Positions 18,253-26,472 of a DNA stretch of 64,000 bases are shown here, piece after piece. The stretch is taken from positions 1 to 64,000 of the forward strand of contig DAINQE010000005.1 of the NCBI GenBank assembly GCA_036743055.1, read 5' to 3'. The position numbers and the translations under genes were made by a program. The notes under the pieces were generated by a model that made no database searches, was not told where the DNA came from, and saw only the letters and a program-made list of their open reading frames with translations. The DNA comes from Sabulitectum sp036743055 (lineage in GTDB: Bacteria; Fermentibacterota; Fermentibacteria; Fermentibacterales; JCC-6). How positions within the stretch are numbered: the stretch's first letter is position 1; every line of letters starts with the position of its first letter.

Positions 18253-19254
18253 ATGCATACTCTCCTCATTCTTGCCCTTACGGCGGTCAACGGCATCTGG
18301 AGCGCCTGGCAGTACAACACCGGCAACTGGGAAAGCCTTGCGCCTCTGCTGGCTGAGAACGGCTTCGACACGGTGTTCTACTGCGCCGCATACCGCCCGG
18401 AGACCGACATCGAAGGTCTCATGGAATGCGTCGATGCCTGCGGCGAGTACGGCATCGAAGTACACGCGTGGGTGGTCATGTGGAAAACCTCCCAGTCCCG
18501 GGATTCCCTCAGAACGGTCCTCACTTCGGAAGACCGCATGCAGGTAGCCATCGACGACGATCCCAATGCGGAGACCTGGCTCTGCCCTTCCCGCCGGGAG
18601 AATGTGGAACTCATGGCCTCCACCTGCCTCCGGATCGCTGCTTCGTGCCCGGTGGCCGGCATACACCTCGACTACATCCGCTACTCCAGCGACAGGGTCT
18701 GCTTCTGCAGCCGCTGCGACACCGCCTTCGGACGGTGGCTGGGAACAGGAAGGTACCGGTGGCCGGAAGACTGTTATCGCGGAGGATACCTCCACGAGGA
18801 GTACCGCCGCTTCAGGAACGAGACCATCACCGACGCCGTGTACGCAATAAGGGATTCCCTGGGAAGGCTGAACAGGGTGGTGGAGCTTTCCGCGGCGGTG
18901 CTCCCCCGGGAGAGGGAGATGGACTACTACGGCCAGCACTGGGACAGGTGGATCCGGGATGGGAAGGTCGATTTCGTGGTGCCCATGAACTACACCGTTT
19001 CCGACTCGGAGCTTGTATTCTGGAGCGAAGCCCAGCTGGATATGGCAGGGGGAACACCCATCCCCTGCGGCCTGATCCTCACCGAGGGGGAGCGGCTCCT
19101 CGAAGCTGATGAGATAGAACACCAGGTGGAACTCGCCCTTGAAACGGGTTTCCAGGGGTTCGTACTCTTCCACCTGAGCCGGGGCTTCGTGGAAATGCTG
19201 GAGAGCGGTGAGTTAAACCTGCTCCAGCATGGCGCCCAGCGGTGCTCCCCGTAG
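18253..19254 (+). CDS. Secreted glycoside-hydrolase-like protein (GHL10/DUF187 type)
   Basis: The 333-residue product begins with a signal peptide (HTLLILALTAVNG) at an ATG at 18253. It has a TIM-barrel-like pattern: GIWSAWQYNTGNWESL, IEVHAWVVMWK, then the block NVELMASTC..VAGIHLDYIRYS with the Asp-Tyr-Ile-Arg-Tyr motif characteristic of the YngK/DUF187 glycosidase-like family, and DFVVPMNYTVSDS near the end. The 'CFCSRC' stretch after the DYIRYS motif is also seen in this family. Extracellular polysaccharide breakdown is likely, with the substrate unknown. Its 3' end overlaps the convergent nuclease by 42 bases. Confidence 0.8.
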   Translation: MHTLLILALTAVNGIWSAWQYNTGNWESLAPLLAENGFDTVFYCAAYRPETDIEGLMECVDACGEYGIEVHAWVVMWKTSQSRDSLRTVLTSEDRMQVAIDDDPNAETWLCPSRRENVELMASTCLRIAASCPVAGIHLDYIRYSSDRVCFCSRCDTAFGRWLGTGRYRWPEDCYRGGYLHEEYRRFRNETITDAVYAIRDSLGRLNRVVELSAAVLPREREMDYYGQHWDRWIRDGKVDFVVPMNYTVSDSELVFWSEAQLDMAGGTPIPCGLILTEGERLLEADEIEHQVELALETGFQGFVLFHLSRGFVEMLESGELNLLQHGAQRCSP

Positions 19255-20541
19255 AACTGAGCCCCACCTGGTTAACAGTTCGGGTGCTTTGCCCTCCTTA
19301 TGGACCCTCTTCAGTTCGGTGAGCAGCACCGAGAGCGTCCTGAGCTTCGCCTGATCCAATCCTTCCCCCAGGTAATCATCGGAGTAAGAGAGCCCCTTTC
19401 CCCAGCTCACCTTCCCGCCGTGGAGAAGGTTCATCGCAGCCGATCTGCGTATCTGAAGCGCCGCCGACTCCAGAGATCCGTTAAGCCTTCTCAGCACGTA
19501 CTCTGCGTCCATGATCTCTTCCTCACCTGTTTCGGGCTTCTCCCGACGGTGGAGTTCCCTGCCAAGGGTCAGTGCCCCCTTCGCCCTGACGATCCCGATC
19601 CATTCATCGAACACCCGGGCAAAAAGCTCCTCAGGAACCTCGGGAAACACGGCTCCCCCGGAGGAGAGCAGAGTTGAGAACCACTCAAGAGGGGCTTTTG
19701 ACGTGAACGGGCCAAAGGATCCCTGCTCCCTCCTACCGCTCAGTGCGATAAAGTCCCTGGAAAGGTACCACAGCGTTTCATCCCGGATCTTTCCGGCGCG
19801 GTTGTATTCCGGGGAGAGCGAGCTGATGAGGCTGCTCTCAAGAACGGCTGCGTGGAGGGCACTGCTTGTCTCACGGCAATCCACCCTGGAGACCCTGCAG
19901 AGCATCTCTGCCTTCCTCCTGCCGCTGCGTCCGGTGAAGTGCCCGTTCACCCTCCGCCTGAGGTTCTTCGCCTTTCCCACGTAGAGAACGCTGCCGCGGC
20001 AGTCCAGGAACAGGTACACCCCCGGGACCTCGGGAATGGCGAGCCTACACTCCCTGGAGACGGTATCGCTCCGGAAGCCGCGTGACAGGGCGCTGTATAT
20101 CGCTTCGATGGCCAGCACGTGTTCGCCGGCCCTTCGCATGGGTCCCATGGTGAAACCGGCAAGCCCCGCCACCGCCCTGAGGCTGCCCGAGGGAAGGGTT
20201 AACTTCGCAGCAGCCAGCTCCCTGGTGCAGGCGAAGTGAAGTTCCAGGCCGGTGATGTGCTCCAGCCAGCGCTTTTCGTAGGGAGCGTGGTGGGCCACCG
20301 GGGTCCTTCCGGTTACTGCCGCGGTGAAGAGCTTCGCTATCTCCTCGGCTGGAAGGGAACGGTGCCCTGAGAGATCCAACCGGGTTATGCCGGTCATCTC
20401 CCTGACCCTGGGGGGAATATCTCCGGAACCCCTGAAGAAAAATCTGTGAACGCATCCTCCGGGGACCTTCCAGGCTATCTCCAGCGGAAATCCGGCAGCA
20501 GGTGAACCCACCGCCTGAACATCCACGAACAGGGGATTCAC
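19213..20541 (-). CDS. Exonuclease-like domain fused to a UvrC/Cho-type GIY-YIG nuclease
   Basis: The 442-residue protein starts at GTG 20541 (GTGA overlap with the upstream gene). Residues 1-155 resemble a DnaQ-like DEDDh exonuclease, but the acidic positions are altered: DVQ instead of DxE (D7, Q9), E89 in the HHAPYE motif and H141/E146 in the third motif. Residues 170-250 form a GIY-YIG domain with GVYLFLDCRGSVLYVGKAKNLRRRV and a catalytic-type Glu at 235 (LESSLISSLSPEYN), as in UvrC and Cho. The rest is helical. Such fusions are linked to nucleotide-excision-type repair; the exonuclease half may be inactive. Confidence 0.85.
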   Translation of the reverse strand: MNPLFVDVQAVGSPAAGFPLEIAWKVPGGCVHRFFFRGSGDIPPRVREMTGITRLDLSGHRSLPAEEIAKLFTAAVTGRTPVAHHAPYEKRWLEHITGLELHFACTRELAAAKLTLPSGSLRAVAGLAGFTMGPMRRAGEHVLAIEAIYSALSRGFRSDTVSRECRLAIPEVPGVYLFLDCRGSVLYVGKAKNLRRRVNGHFTGRSGRRKAEMLCRVSRVDCRETSSALHAAVLESSLISSLSPEYNRAGKIRDETLWYLSRDFIALSGRREQGSFGPFTSKAPLEWFSTLLSSGGAVFPEVPEELFARVFDEWIGIVRAKGALTLGRELHRREKPETGEEEIMDAEYVLRRLNGSLESAALQIRRSAAMNLLHGGKVSWGKGLSYSDDYLGEGLDQAKLRTLSVLLTELKRVHKEGKAPELLTRWGSVLRGAPLGAMLEQV

Positions 20542-21533
20542 CGCTGGATGTACCTGGTGTAGCCGCTGAAATCCAGATCGAGGAAGGGCTCTCCCGCCTC
20601 GATCCTCCCCCTTCGGTCCTTCATGAACGCGGCGCACCATGGATCGAGGTCGTTCAGGTTCATGCTTCTGTGGATAACCGCGTAAAGGTCCAGCTCCCGT
20701 ATTGAGAGGAACAGGGGTATGGTGGCCAGCCAGCGGGGTGAAAGCGCGTTCTCCGTGGAATAACCGGAGAGGAAGGGCACCAGGAAATCATCAGCAGCTG
20801 CCTCAGGATCGGGTCGGTTAACCGCGGCATAGAAAAGGGCGATGGCAATGTCCGCCGCGAACCAGCTGCGGCAGCAGTCGTCGAAATCGAACAGGACTAT
20901 GTTCCCGTCGGCGGTAACCAGCATGTTCCCCCCGTGGGCGTCGTAATGGACAAGCCCGTAGGAGTCCAGGGAAACCGGCAGGGCGCAGGCGCGTTCCATA
21001 AGTTCGTCATGCCTTGCCAGCACTCCATGCTGACCGGGGGGTATCATTTTTCTGATCTCCCCTCCCAGTGAAGGGTCGCTCCAGTGGGGTCTGAGCATTC
21101 TCTCAGGGTCGTAGCCCCTGGTCAAGCGGTGCATCCTTCCCATCAGTGCTCCGTATTTCACGAAGAGCTCCCGGTTCCACCCGTATTGCCAGGGCGTAAC
21201 TCCGTGGATGAACCTGAATGCCGTTGCCAGGAACGACCCTCCGGCGCCGTCGGGTATCTCCTCCACCAGCTTTCCCGCCGCTGACAACACCGCTTCCGCC
21301 ACCGGCACCCGGTTTTCGGCAAGATACCTGAGCCACATGGCCTCTCCCAGTATCATCCCGCCGGTCCTCCTCAGGGAATGGGAGATACGAAGGACCAGTT
21401 CCTCCCCATCCCTTGAGAACCTGAACATGAAACTCTCGAAACCGCCCAGTTCCCTGCAATCCTCACCGCCGAACCGGGCAAGGGCCTCCTGGGCAACTCC
21501 ATCGCTGAACCTGTCGCTTATCTTCCTGTCCAT
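20538..21533 (-). CDS. Aminoglycoside/homoserine phosphotransferase-fold kinase
   Basis: The 331-residue protein shows the protein-kinase-like fold of the APH family: FRFSRDGEELVLRIS near the N-terminus (the Lys-less nucleotide strand), LVHYDAHGGNMLV as the catalytic loop with the catalytic Asp, and IVLFDFDDCCRSWF as the metal-binding DxD region. Related proteins phosphorylate small amines, homoserine, choline-like sugars or aminoglycosides; the substrate here is not predictable. It reads into the nuclease gene by a GTGA overlap. A -10-like TATAAT near 21568 serves this gene and its divergent neighbour. Confidence 0.88.
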   Translation of the reverse strand: MDRKISDRFSDGVAQEALARFGGEDCRELGGFESFMFRFSRDGEELVLRISHSLRRTGGMILGEAMWLRYLAENRVPVAEAVLSAAGKLVEEIPDGAGGSFLATAFRFIHGVTPWQYGWNRELFVKYGALMGRMHRLTRGYDPERMLRPHWSDPSLGGEIRKMIPPGQHGVLARHDELMERACALPVSLDSYGLVHYDAHGGNMLVTADGNIVLFDFDDCCRSWFAADIAIALFYAAVNRPDPEAAADDFLVPFLSGYSTENALSPRWLATIPLFLSIRELDLYAVIHRSMNLNDLDPWCAAFMKDRRGRIEAGEPFLDLDFSGYTRYIQR

Positions 21534-21567
21534 GATGCTCCCGAAGGGTGTTTCGGTGACCCCGCAT

Positions 21568-21573
21568 TATAAT
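21568..21573. promoter_or_regulatory. Symmetrical -10 box shared by divergent genes
   Basis: The sequence TATTATAAT/ATTATAATA supplies a TATAAT hexamer on both strands in the 47-base gap. For the plus-strand gene, TATAAT at 21568-21573 ends 7 bases before the ATG at 21581 and no ribosome-binding site follows, so its transcript would be leaderless. On the minus strand the same palindrome would start RNA upstream of a GGGAG site before 21533. The -35 elements are weak in both directions. Confidence 0.45.
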
Positions 21574-21580
21574 AGCGGCT

Positions 21581-22597
21581 ATGCTGAACGACATATTTCG
21601 ATGGCTGGCGGCCATGCTCAGAAGAACGGCAGGCGTGTGCCTGGAGCTTTTCAAGGTAATGATCCCCGCCCTTGTGGCGGTGAAGGCCCTGGAGGTCCTG
21701 GGCATCTTCCAGCCAATAGCCGGTTTCCTTGCCCCTGTGATGAGGCTGGCCGGTCTTCCCGGGGAAGCTGGGCTGGCATGGGTTACCGGCATGCTCTCCA
21801 ACATGTACGGAGGCCTTGCGGTGACGGCGGGGATGGTGAACCCTCTGGGTCTCAACACCGCCCAGGTCACAACCCTGGGCTGCATGCTGCTGATTTCCCA
21901 CTCCCTTCCCGTGGAGATAACCGTTGCCGCCAGGTCAGGGGTGAAGCCCTGGTTCCTCATTCCCTTCCGCTTCCTCACCGGCCTGGGCTTCGGGATCCTT
22001 CTGTCCAGGCTGTTCCAGGCGGCCGGCATCCTTCAGGGAGAGCCCGTTGTGCTCTGGAGCGCCGCTGAGCAGGGGGCGGGGCTGACCGATTGGATCACAG
22101 GGACCCTCAGGAGCATGGGGACCATATTCATCGTCATCCTGGCGGTGCTGGCAATGATGGACCTTCTGGAGCGCATCGGCTTCATGGCCCTTCTCAAGAG
22201 GATCCTTCGTCCGGTGTTCTCCCCCATGGGAATAGGCGACGAAGCCTCCACCATAACCGTGATCGGTCTGATACTGGGGATCTCATATGGAGGGGGCATG
22301 ATAATAAGCGAGGCCAGGAAGGGCAGTATACCACCCAGACAGATACTGGCCTCGGTGTCTTTCATGAGCATCTGCCACGCGGTTATCGAGGACACCATGC
22401 TGGTTGGCTCCCTGGGGGTATGGGCGGTGGCGGCGCTCCCTGGAAGGGTACTCTATTCCTGGGCGGTGATGTTCCTGCTTCTACTGGTGTCCAGAAGGCT
22501 TCCGGAGAGGTTCATCGAGACGGTCTGCTCAAGGGTGGGTCAGTCGGGATCCGTGTCTGAATCTGATTCTGAATCCGAATCGGCTTCGGTGAGCTGA
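21581..22597 (+). CDS. Nucleoside-recognition (Gate) domain membrane protein, spore-maturation-like
   Basis: The 338-residue protein has about eight membrane segments in two similar halves, with the nucleoside-recognition Gate motifs: MLSNMYGGLAVTAGM and SHSLPVEITVAARSG in the first half, GISYGGGMIISEARKG and SFMSICHAVIEDTML in the second. Similar proteins include SpmA/SpmB and nucleoside transporter gates, which do not always transport nucleosides. The C-terminus runs into a serine/acid repeat (VSESDSESESASV) encoded where it overlaps the convergent CCA gene. Transport or permease-accessory function is likely but unproven. Confidence 0.82.
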   Translation: MLNDIFRWLAAMLRRTAGVCLELFKVMIPALVAVKALEVLGIFQPIAGFLAPVMRLAGLPGEAGLAWVTGMLSNMYGGLAVTAGMVNPLGLNTAQVTTLGCMLLISHSLPVEITVAARSGVKPWFLIPFRFLTGLGFGILLSRLFQAAGILQGEPVVLWSAAEQGAGLTDWITGTLRSMGTIFIVILAVLAMMDLLERIGFMALLKRILRPVFSPMGIGDEASTITVIGLILGISYGGGMIISEARKGSIPPRQILASVSFMSICHAVIEDTMLVGSLGVWAVAALPGRVLYSWAVMFLLLLVSRRLPERFIETVCSRVGQSGSVSESDSESESASVS

Positions 22598-24074
22598 TGG
22601 TCCCACAACGCTGAGAAGCACTGGTCTACGGTGGGGTCAGCGGGGAGTATGCCGTCGGCGGCCATGTCCTCCAGCATGCTGAGGATCCTTCCGATAACCG
22701 GCCCTTCGAATCCCAGGGCGGAAAGCCTGTGCCCCATTTCCTCGGGTATGATCCTGCCTGTGTCCTGGGAAGCGATCCTCGACCTGAGCTCGGTGATACG
22801 CGCCATCCCTTCCCCGGCGTACTCAGGATCATGGGCCCTTATGTCGGCCTCTCCCAGCAGAAGAAGGTTCTCCAGCTGATNNNNNNNNNNNNNNNNNNNN
22901 NNNNNNNNNNNNNNNNNNNNNNNNNNNNNNNNNNNNNNNNNNNNNNNNNNNNNNNNNNNNNNNNNNNNNNNNNNNNNNNNGGATCATGGGCCCTTATGTC
23001 GGCCTCTCCCAGCAGAAGAAGGTTCTCCAGCTGATCACCGGCATCCCGCATCAGCCTTCTCACGGCGCTGTTGCTCCATTTCGAGGAATAGAGGACCGGT
23101 CTCATGTGGTTCCTCACGAGAAGGGTCACCGCCCTTTTCTGAGCCCTTGAGAATCTCAGGCGGTCAGCCACGGAACCGGCCAGTGTCTCGCCCCGGGTCT
23201 CATGGCCGTAGAAGTGGGGTTCCCCTTCTGGATCGGTGGTCCTCACCAGACCCTTCCCGGCGTCGTGAAGCAGCGCCGCCCACCGGAGGTCGGCCACCGG
23301 CGGTACTTCTGAGACCACCTTCAGCGTGTGGTGCCAGGCGTCGAGGCAGTGATGCTTCCCCTGGCGAAGGCCGTCTATCACGAAGAGGTTCTCCACCTCG
23401 GGGACAACTTTCATGAGAACGCCGTCCTGCTTCATCATGTGAAGTGATGCCGACACCCCTGTTCCGTCGAATGCGGCCAGGAGACCGGTGAGTTCCTTGT
23501 ACTGCCTTTCCGCGGAAACGGAGGTCAGCTCTCCGGAGAGGTCCCTCGCCGCCCTTCGTACCCTCTCCGCTATCCTGAAACCCAGTTTAGCGGCGAACCG
23601 GTACGCCCGGAGTATCCTCAGCGGATCGTCGGAGAAAGACGAGAAAGGGTCGCCTGGGGTGTCAATCAGCCTGTCCTCCAGCGCTTTCCTGCCCCCGAAG
23701 GGGTCGATCAGCCCGCCGTCGGGATCCATTGCCATGGCGTTAATGGTGAAGTCCCGCCGGCGGAGATCCTCCTCAATAGTGCTTCCGAACTGCACCATGG
23801 GGTTCCTGGAACCCCTTCTGTAAACCTCGGAACTGCGGAAGGTGGTGATCTCCGCCTTCTCGTGGGTAACCGGGTGAATGGCGGTGACGGTCCCGAAGGG
23901 TATTCCGGTGGGAATCACCTTCACGCCCTTTTCGGTGAGGAAGTCGATAACGTCGCCGGGCTGCCCGTCGGTGGCGTAGTCGGTATCCCCGGGCTCAAGG
24001 CCAAGAAGGGAGTCCCTCACCGAACCGCCAACGAGATAGAGGCTGAATCTGGAATTCCTGAAAACGTCAAACAT
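22540..24074 (-). CDS. cca: tRNA CCA-adding enzyme, interrupted in the assembly by a gap
   Basis: The N-terminal part carries the class II nucleotidyltransferase signature LYLVGGSVRDSLLG with GDTDYATDGQP (the DxD pair) and EDLRRRDFTINAMAMDP, then a helical RNA-binding domain and an HD domain (CLDAWHHTLKVV..WAALLHDAGKG). This enzyme adds CCA to tRNA 3' ends. A 100-N run splits the frame, but the 55 bases on its two sides are identical; removing one copy and the Ns leaves exactly 1380 bases, an uninterrupted 459-residue protein. The C-terminal tail is an acidic Ser/Asp repeat that overlaps the convergent gene by 58 bases. Confidence 0.9.
22554..22591. repeat. GAATC/GATTC low-complexity repeat coding on both strands
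   Basis: Six-base near-palindromic units (TCTGAA, TCTGAT, TCCGAA) form this tract. Read on plus they give alternating Ser-Glu/Asp, and on minus alternating Asp-Ser/Glu-Ser, so both overlapping genes end in an acidic serine tail. No other such tract is seen in the window. Confidence 0.7.
22826..22880 (+). repeat. 55-bp contig-end overlap, left copy
   Basis: These 55 bases are identical to 22981-23035 on the other side of the N run. A length of 55 is a common assembler word size, and collapsing the two copies restores the cca reading frame, so this is an assembly overlap rather than a biological repeat. Confidence 0.85.
22881..22980. other. Assembly gap of 100 Ns with a true size of minus 55 bp
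   Basis: A run of exactly 100 Ns lies inside the CCA-adding enzyme. Because the two edges share 55 identical bases and the gene reads through cleanly when they are merged, no sequence appears to be missing here; the Ns are a placeholder. Confidence 0.85.
22981..23035 (+). repeat. 55-bp contig-end overlap, right copy
   Basis: This is the second copy of the 55-base sequence that ends at 22880. It should be merged with the first copy. Keeping both makes the CCA enzyme appear broken. Confidence 0.85.
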
Positions 24075-24138
24075 GCCGGCAATATACTTCCGGGGAGGAC
24101 CGGGGACTATTCCCTCCTGAACGGGTATGATAACATCT

Positions 24139-25132
24139 CAGCGGTGAAACACCTTCCTGATGAACCGCCGGAACCTTCCAGGGGTCTTCTTCTGCTCATC
24201 CTGACCCTCGCCGGTGAGCGCGGAGANNNNNNNNNNNNNNNNNNNNNNNNNNNNNNNNNNNNNNNNNNNNNNNNNNNNNNNNNNNNNNNNNNNNNNNNNN
24301 NNNNNNNNNNNNNNNNNNNNNNNNNNGACAGGTCCACCAGAACGGACCTGCCCGGCTCCCTCCCCACCTGCCTGAGAACCTCCTCAGATGAGCCGAAGGC
24401 AGTAAGGAAACCGGAAACGCCCTCGATGGAGCGTGAGAGGTCCACCACCGGCTCGGCGCTCAGGGTCCTTCTTATCACACCCAGGGAGGGCCTTGATATG
24501 CTGTCTTCGTAGGGAATGTACCCGAACACTGGGATCTTCCTCTCCTGGAACCATTTCCCCAGGAGCTTCCTCACCTGATCCATCTTGCCGGGTATTATCC
24601 TGTTGATCACGACCCCCAGGATGGGAACTTCGTAATGATGGAACATGGAGGCGCAGAGGTTGAACCTGTCCACAGTGGAACCCACTCCTCCGTCGAGGAC
24701 AAGAAGGACCGGAGTTCCCAGAAGCTTCGCCACCCTGGCGTTGGACATATCGAATACGGATCCCACCCCGGGGTGGCCTGTTCCCTCTACCAGTACCATC
24801 CGCCCGCGGCGCCCAAGGGCCCTGTAGGCCCTCCTTACACGGCCGGCCAGGTCCGATGGCTCGCCGGTCTCTATGTACCTGGCGGCTGCTCCGGAGGACG
24901 CCGCAAAGGGCGCGGACTTCTCAAGGGGGAGCCCCATGCCAAGAGCCCTGTCCACGAACCAGGAGTCCTGACCCACCTGCTCACCCTCCACAAGGGTGGT
25001 TTTCTGCCCCAGGGGTTTCGTGAACGCCACCCCTTCTGGAAGCTTGCCTCTGAAACTGTGAATGAGCCCCAGGGAGAGGGTGGTCTTCCCTGCGTCCTTC
25101 CCCGCTCCGGCTATGTAAAGTCCCTTCGCCAT
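24139..25132 (-). CDS. BioD/CobB-like P-loop ATPase, interrupted by a gap
   Basis: The N-terminus has the dethiobiotin-synthetase-type P-loop GAGKDAGKTT, followed by VLVEGTGHPGVGSVFDMSNARVAK (a GxGH motif with switch residues) and ILGVVINRIIPGKM, as in BioD, CobB and the N-terminal domain of long phosphotransacetylases. The start is ATG 25132, behind a very strong GGAGGTGATC site. A 100-N run cuts the C-terminal part; after it the frame that looks natural is LTGEGQDEQKKTPGRFRR ending at TGA 24139, a different frame from the one before the gap, so the true gap length is not 100. Its partner activity is unknown. Confidence 0.75.
24227..24326. other. Assembly gap of 100 Ns
   Basis: The sequences on the two sides share no detectable overlap, so some bases are missing. 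The frame change across it in the BioD-like gene indicates that the real missing length is not a simple multiple of the shown run. Confidence 0.9.
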
Positions 25133-25149
25133 GATCACCTCCTCCCATG

Positions 25150-25155
25150 ATTATA
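25150..25155 (-). promoter_or_regulatory. Predicted -10 box for the BioD-like gene
   Basis: On the minus strand a perfect TATAAT lies about 17 bases before the ATG at 25132. The start of transcription would fall at or just before the GGAGGAGG ribosome-binding site, giving a very short leader. The -35 match is poor. Confidence 0.45.
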
Positions 25156-25184
25156 CCCAACCCGACGGACCGCCGTGATGGGAC

Positions 25185-25190
25185 TATATT
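25185..25190 (+). promoter_or_regulatory. Predicted -10 box for the 25207 gene
   Basis: TATATT lies 16 bases before the ATG, with the GGGAGG ribosome-binding site directly between. As for the opposite promoter, the leader would be only a few bases long and the -35 element is not well defined. Confidence 0.4.
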
Positions 25191-25206
25191 CTCCCGGGAG
25201 GTTATG

Positions 25207-25860
25207 ATGCCGATTTCCAGCTGGATAGAAAGACTGCTCGAAGAGCTGCCCGGGGAGATCCGGGAAACACTGCTTCAGGACAATGAACTGGAGGGGGCAG
25301 AAGCCCTAGAGGAGGTTATGGCTTTCCTTGCCGATCACCTTTCTCAGGAGGAGTTCACCGAAGTCATGCATGCATGCAGCTGCCGATATCCCGCAGAAAA
25401 GGTCGCCGGGGCCAGGGAGGCCTTTCTTCGGAACGGATCGGTCACCGAGGCCATGGATGAGCTTCGGGATCAGTTCATGAACGCCCTTTCTGTGGGTATG
25501 CAGCTGGACGGGGGCATCATCAGGCGCATTCTGAATTCAGGCTGGGGCCTTCCAGGAACGCTCAGCGGAAACACGATAACGGTGACCAAGATCCCAAGGA
25601 GCGGCAACCTGAGAAAGTACTTCTCATCCCATGACCCTGAGGAGAGAAGGACGCTCTACTGCCATTGTGCCCAGGTAAGCGGTGCCATATCCCAGGACCT
25701 TCCTGTTCCGGAAAGGTTCTGCGAATGCGGCGCCGGATTCTACCGGCACATATGGGAGGGGATACTGGGAAGGCCGGTGCGGGTCGAGATCGTGGAGACC
25801 ACAGCCGCAGGGGGCCACCGCTGCACCTTTGCAATCCATCTCAGCGACGAAGGGAAGTAA
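25207..25860 (+). CDS. Cysteine-rich protein of unknown function, partner of a PadR regulator
   Basis: The start is ATG 25207, since GGGAGG lies five bases upstream; upstream ATGs have no such site. The 217-residue protein has a helical N-terminal half and a C-terminal half with LYCHCAQVSG, RFCECGAGFYRHIWEGILG and PVRVEIVETT..CTFAIHL. These Cys-containing elements and the ending resemble DUF6144 and 4-vinyl-reductase-like (V4R) domains that bind small aromatic ligands; this is from memory and is not certain. It overlaps the PadR gene by one base (TAATG), so the two are expressed together and it may be a ligand-binding partner. Confidence 0.6.
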   Translation: MPISSWIERLLEELPGEIRETLLQDNELEGAEALEEVMAFLADHLSQEEFTEVMHACSCRYPAEKVAGAREAFLRNGSVTEAMDELRDQFMNALSVGMQLDGGIIRRILNSGWGLPGTLSGNTITVTKIPRSGNLRKYFSSHDPEERRTLYCHCAQVSGAISQDLPVPERFCECGAGFYRHIWEGILGRPVRVEIVETTAAGGHRCTFAIHLSDEGK

Positions 25861-26462
25861 TGCCCCAGTCCAGGCTCACTTCAGGGGGTTCCCCGGAGGA
25901 CTACGCGGAGAAACTGAGGCTCTCCGCACTGGCACTCATGGCCGTCCTCAGTGAAAAACCAATGACGGGTTATGACATCAAGAAAACGCTGGACTCCGGG
26001 GAGATGCACTTCTGGCGTGATTCCTTCGGAAGCATATACCCGAACCTTAAGCTGCTCACCAGGATAGGGCTCGTTCGCACCGCCCTGAGCGAGTCCACCG
26101 GCAGGAAAAGGATATCCTACGCCCTTACCGATCCGGGAAGGGAGGTGCTGGCAACATGGCTCAGACGGCCTGCGGACACCCGCCCTGTGAAGATCGAGCT
26201 TCTGCTGAAGTTGAGGTACGCGTACAGAATAGGCCCTGAAGCCCTGGTCGAACTTATCAGGGCGGACCTCATTCACAGGAAGGACATCCTTCCGGAACTC
26301 TACGAAGCCCTGGAGTACCTGAGGGAGAGCGGGAATCCACTGCAGGACCAGACCCGAAGGATGATACTGGATTACTGGTACCGCCACACGAAGATGATGA
26401 TAGACTGGTGCCAGGACTGGCTGCGGAAGCTCCATGACGAACCGGCGCGCCCCGTTGGTTGA
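25860..26462 (+). CDS. PadR-family transcriptional regulator
   Basis: The 200-residue protein has a winged helix-turn-helix in the N-terminal 85 residues: LSALALMAVLSEKPMTGYDIKKTL, the recognition-helix region FWRDSFGSIYPNLKLLTRIGLV and a wing ending in KRISYALTDPGREVLATWL, all typical of PadR. The C-terminal half is a helical dimerisation region as in VirA-activator-type PadR proteins. PadR proteins repress genes in response to phenolic or other small ligands. It overlaps the preceding cysteine-rich gene by one base. The stop codon falls in the loop of a perfect hairpin. Confidence 0.93.
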   Translation: MPQSRLTSGGSPEDYAEKLRLSALALMAVLSEKPMTGYDIKKTLDSGEMHFWRDSFGSIYPNLKLLTRIGLVRTALSESTGRKRISYALTDPGREVLATWLRRPADTRPVKIELLLKLRYAYRIGPEALVELIRADLIHRKDILPELYEALEYLRESGNPLQDQTRRMILDYWYRHTKMMIDWCQDWLRKLHDEPARPVG

Positions 26463-26472
26463 GGCGCGCCGG
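26442..26472 (+). terminator. Perfect GC-rich hairpin at the PadR stop codon
   Basis: CCGGCGCGCC (26442-26451) pairs perfectly with GGCGCGCCGG (26463-26472) across an 11-base loop. It lies across the PadR stop and is not followed by a T-run, so it may be a Rho-independent-type terminator without the tail or an RNA stability element. Confidence 0.45.

Noticed and set aside
22826..23035. A genuine 55-bp direct repeat in cca
   Set aside because: The copies sit exactly at the edges of an N run and their merging restores the reading frame, so they are an assembly overlap.
24107..25138. The C-terminal reading SPRSPARVRM... of the BioD-like gene after the gap
   Set aside because: It is an arginine/proline-rich shadow; the alternative frame ending at 24139 has a natural C-terminus. 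The gap length is arbitrary.
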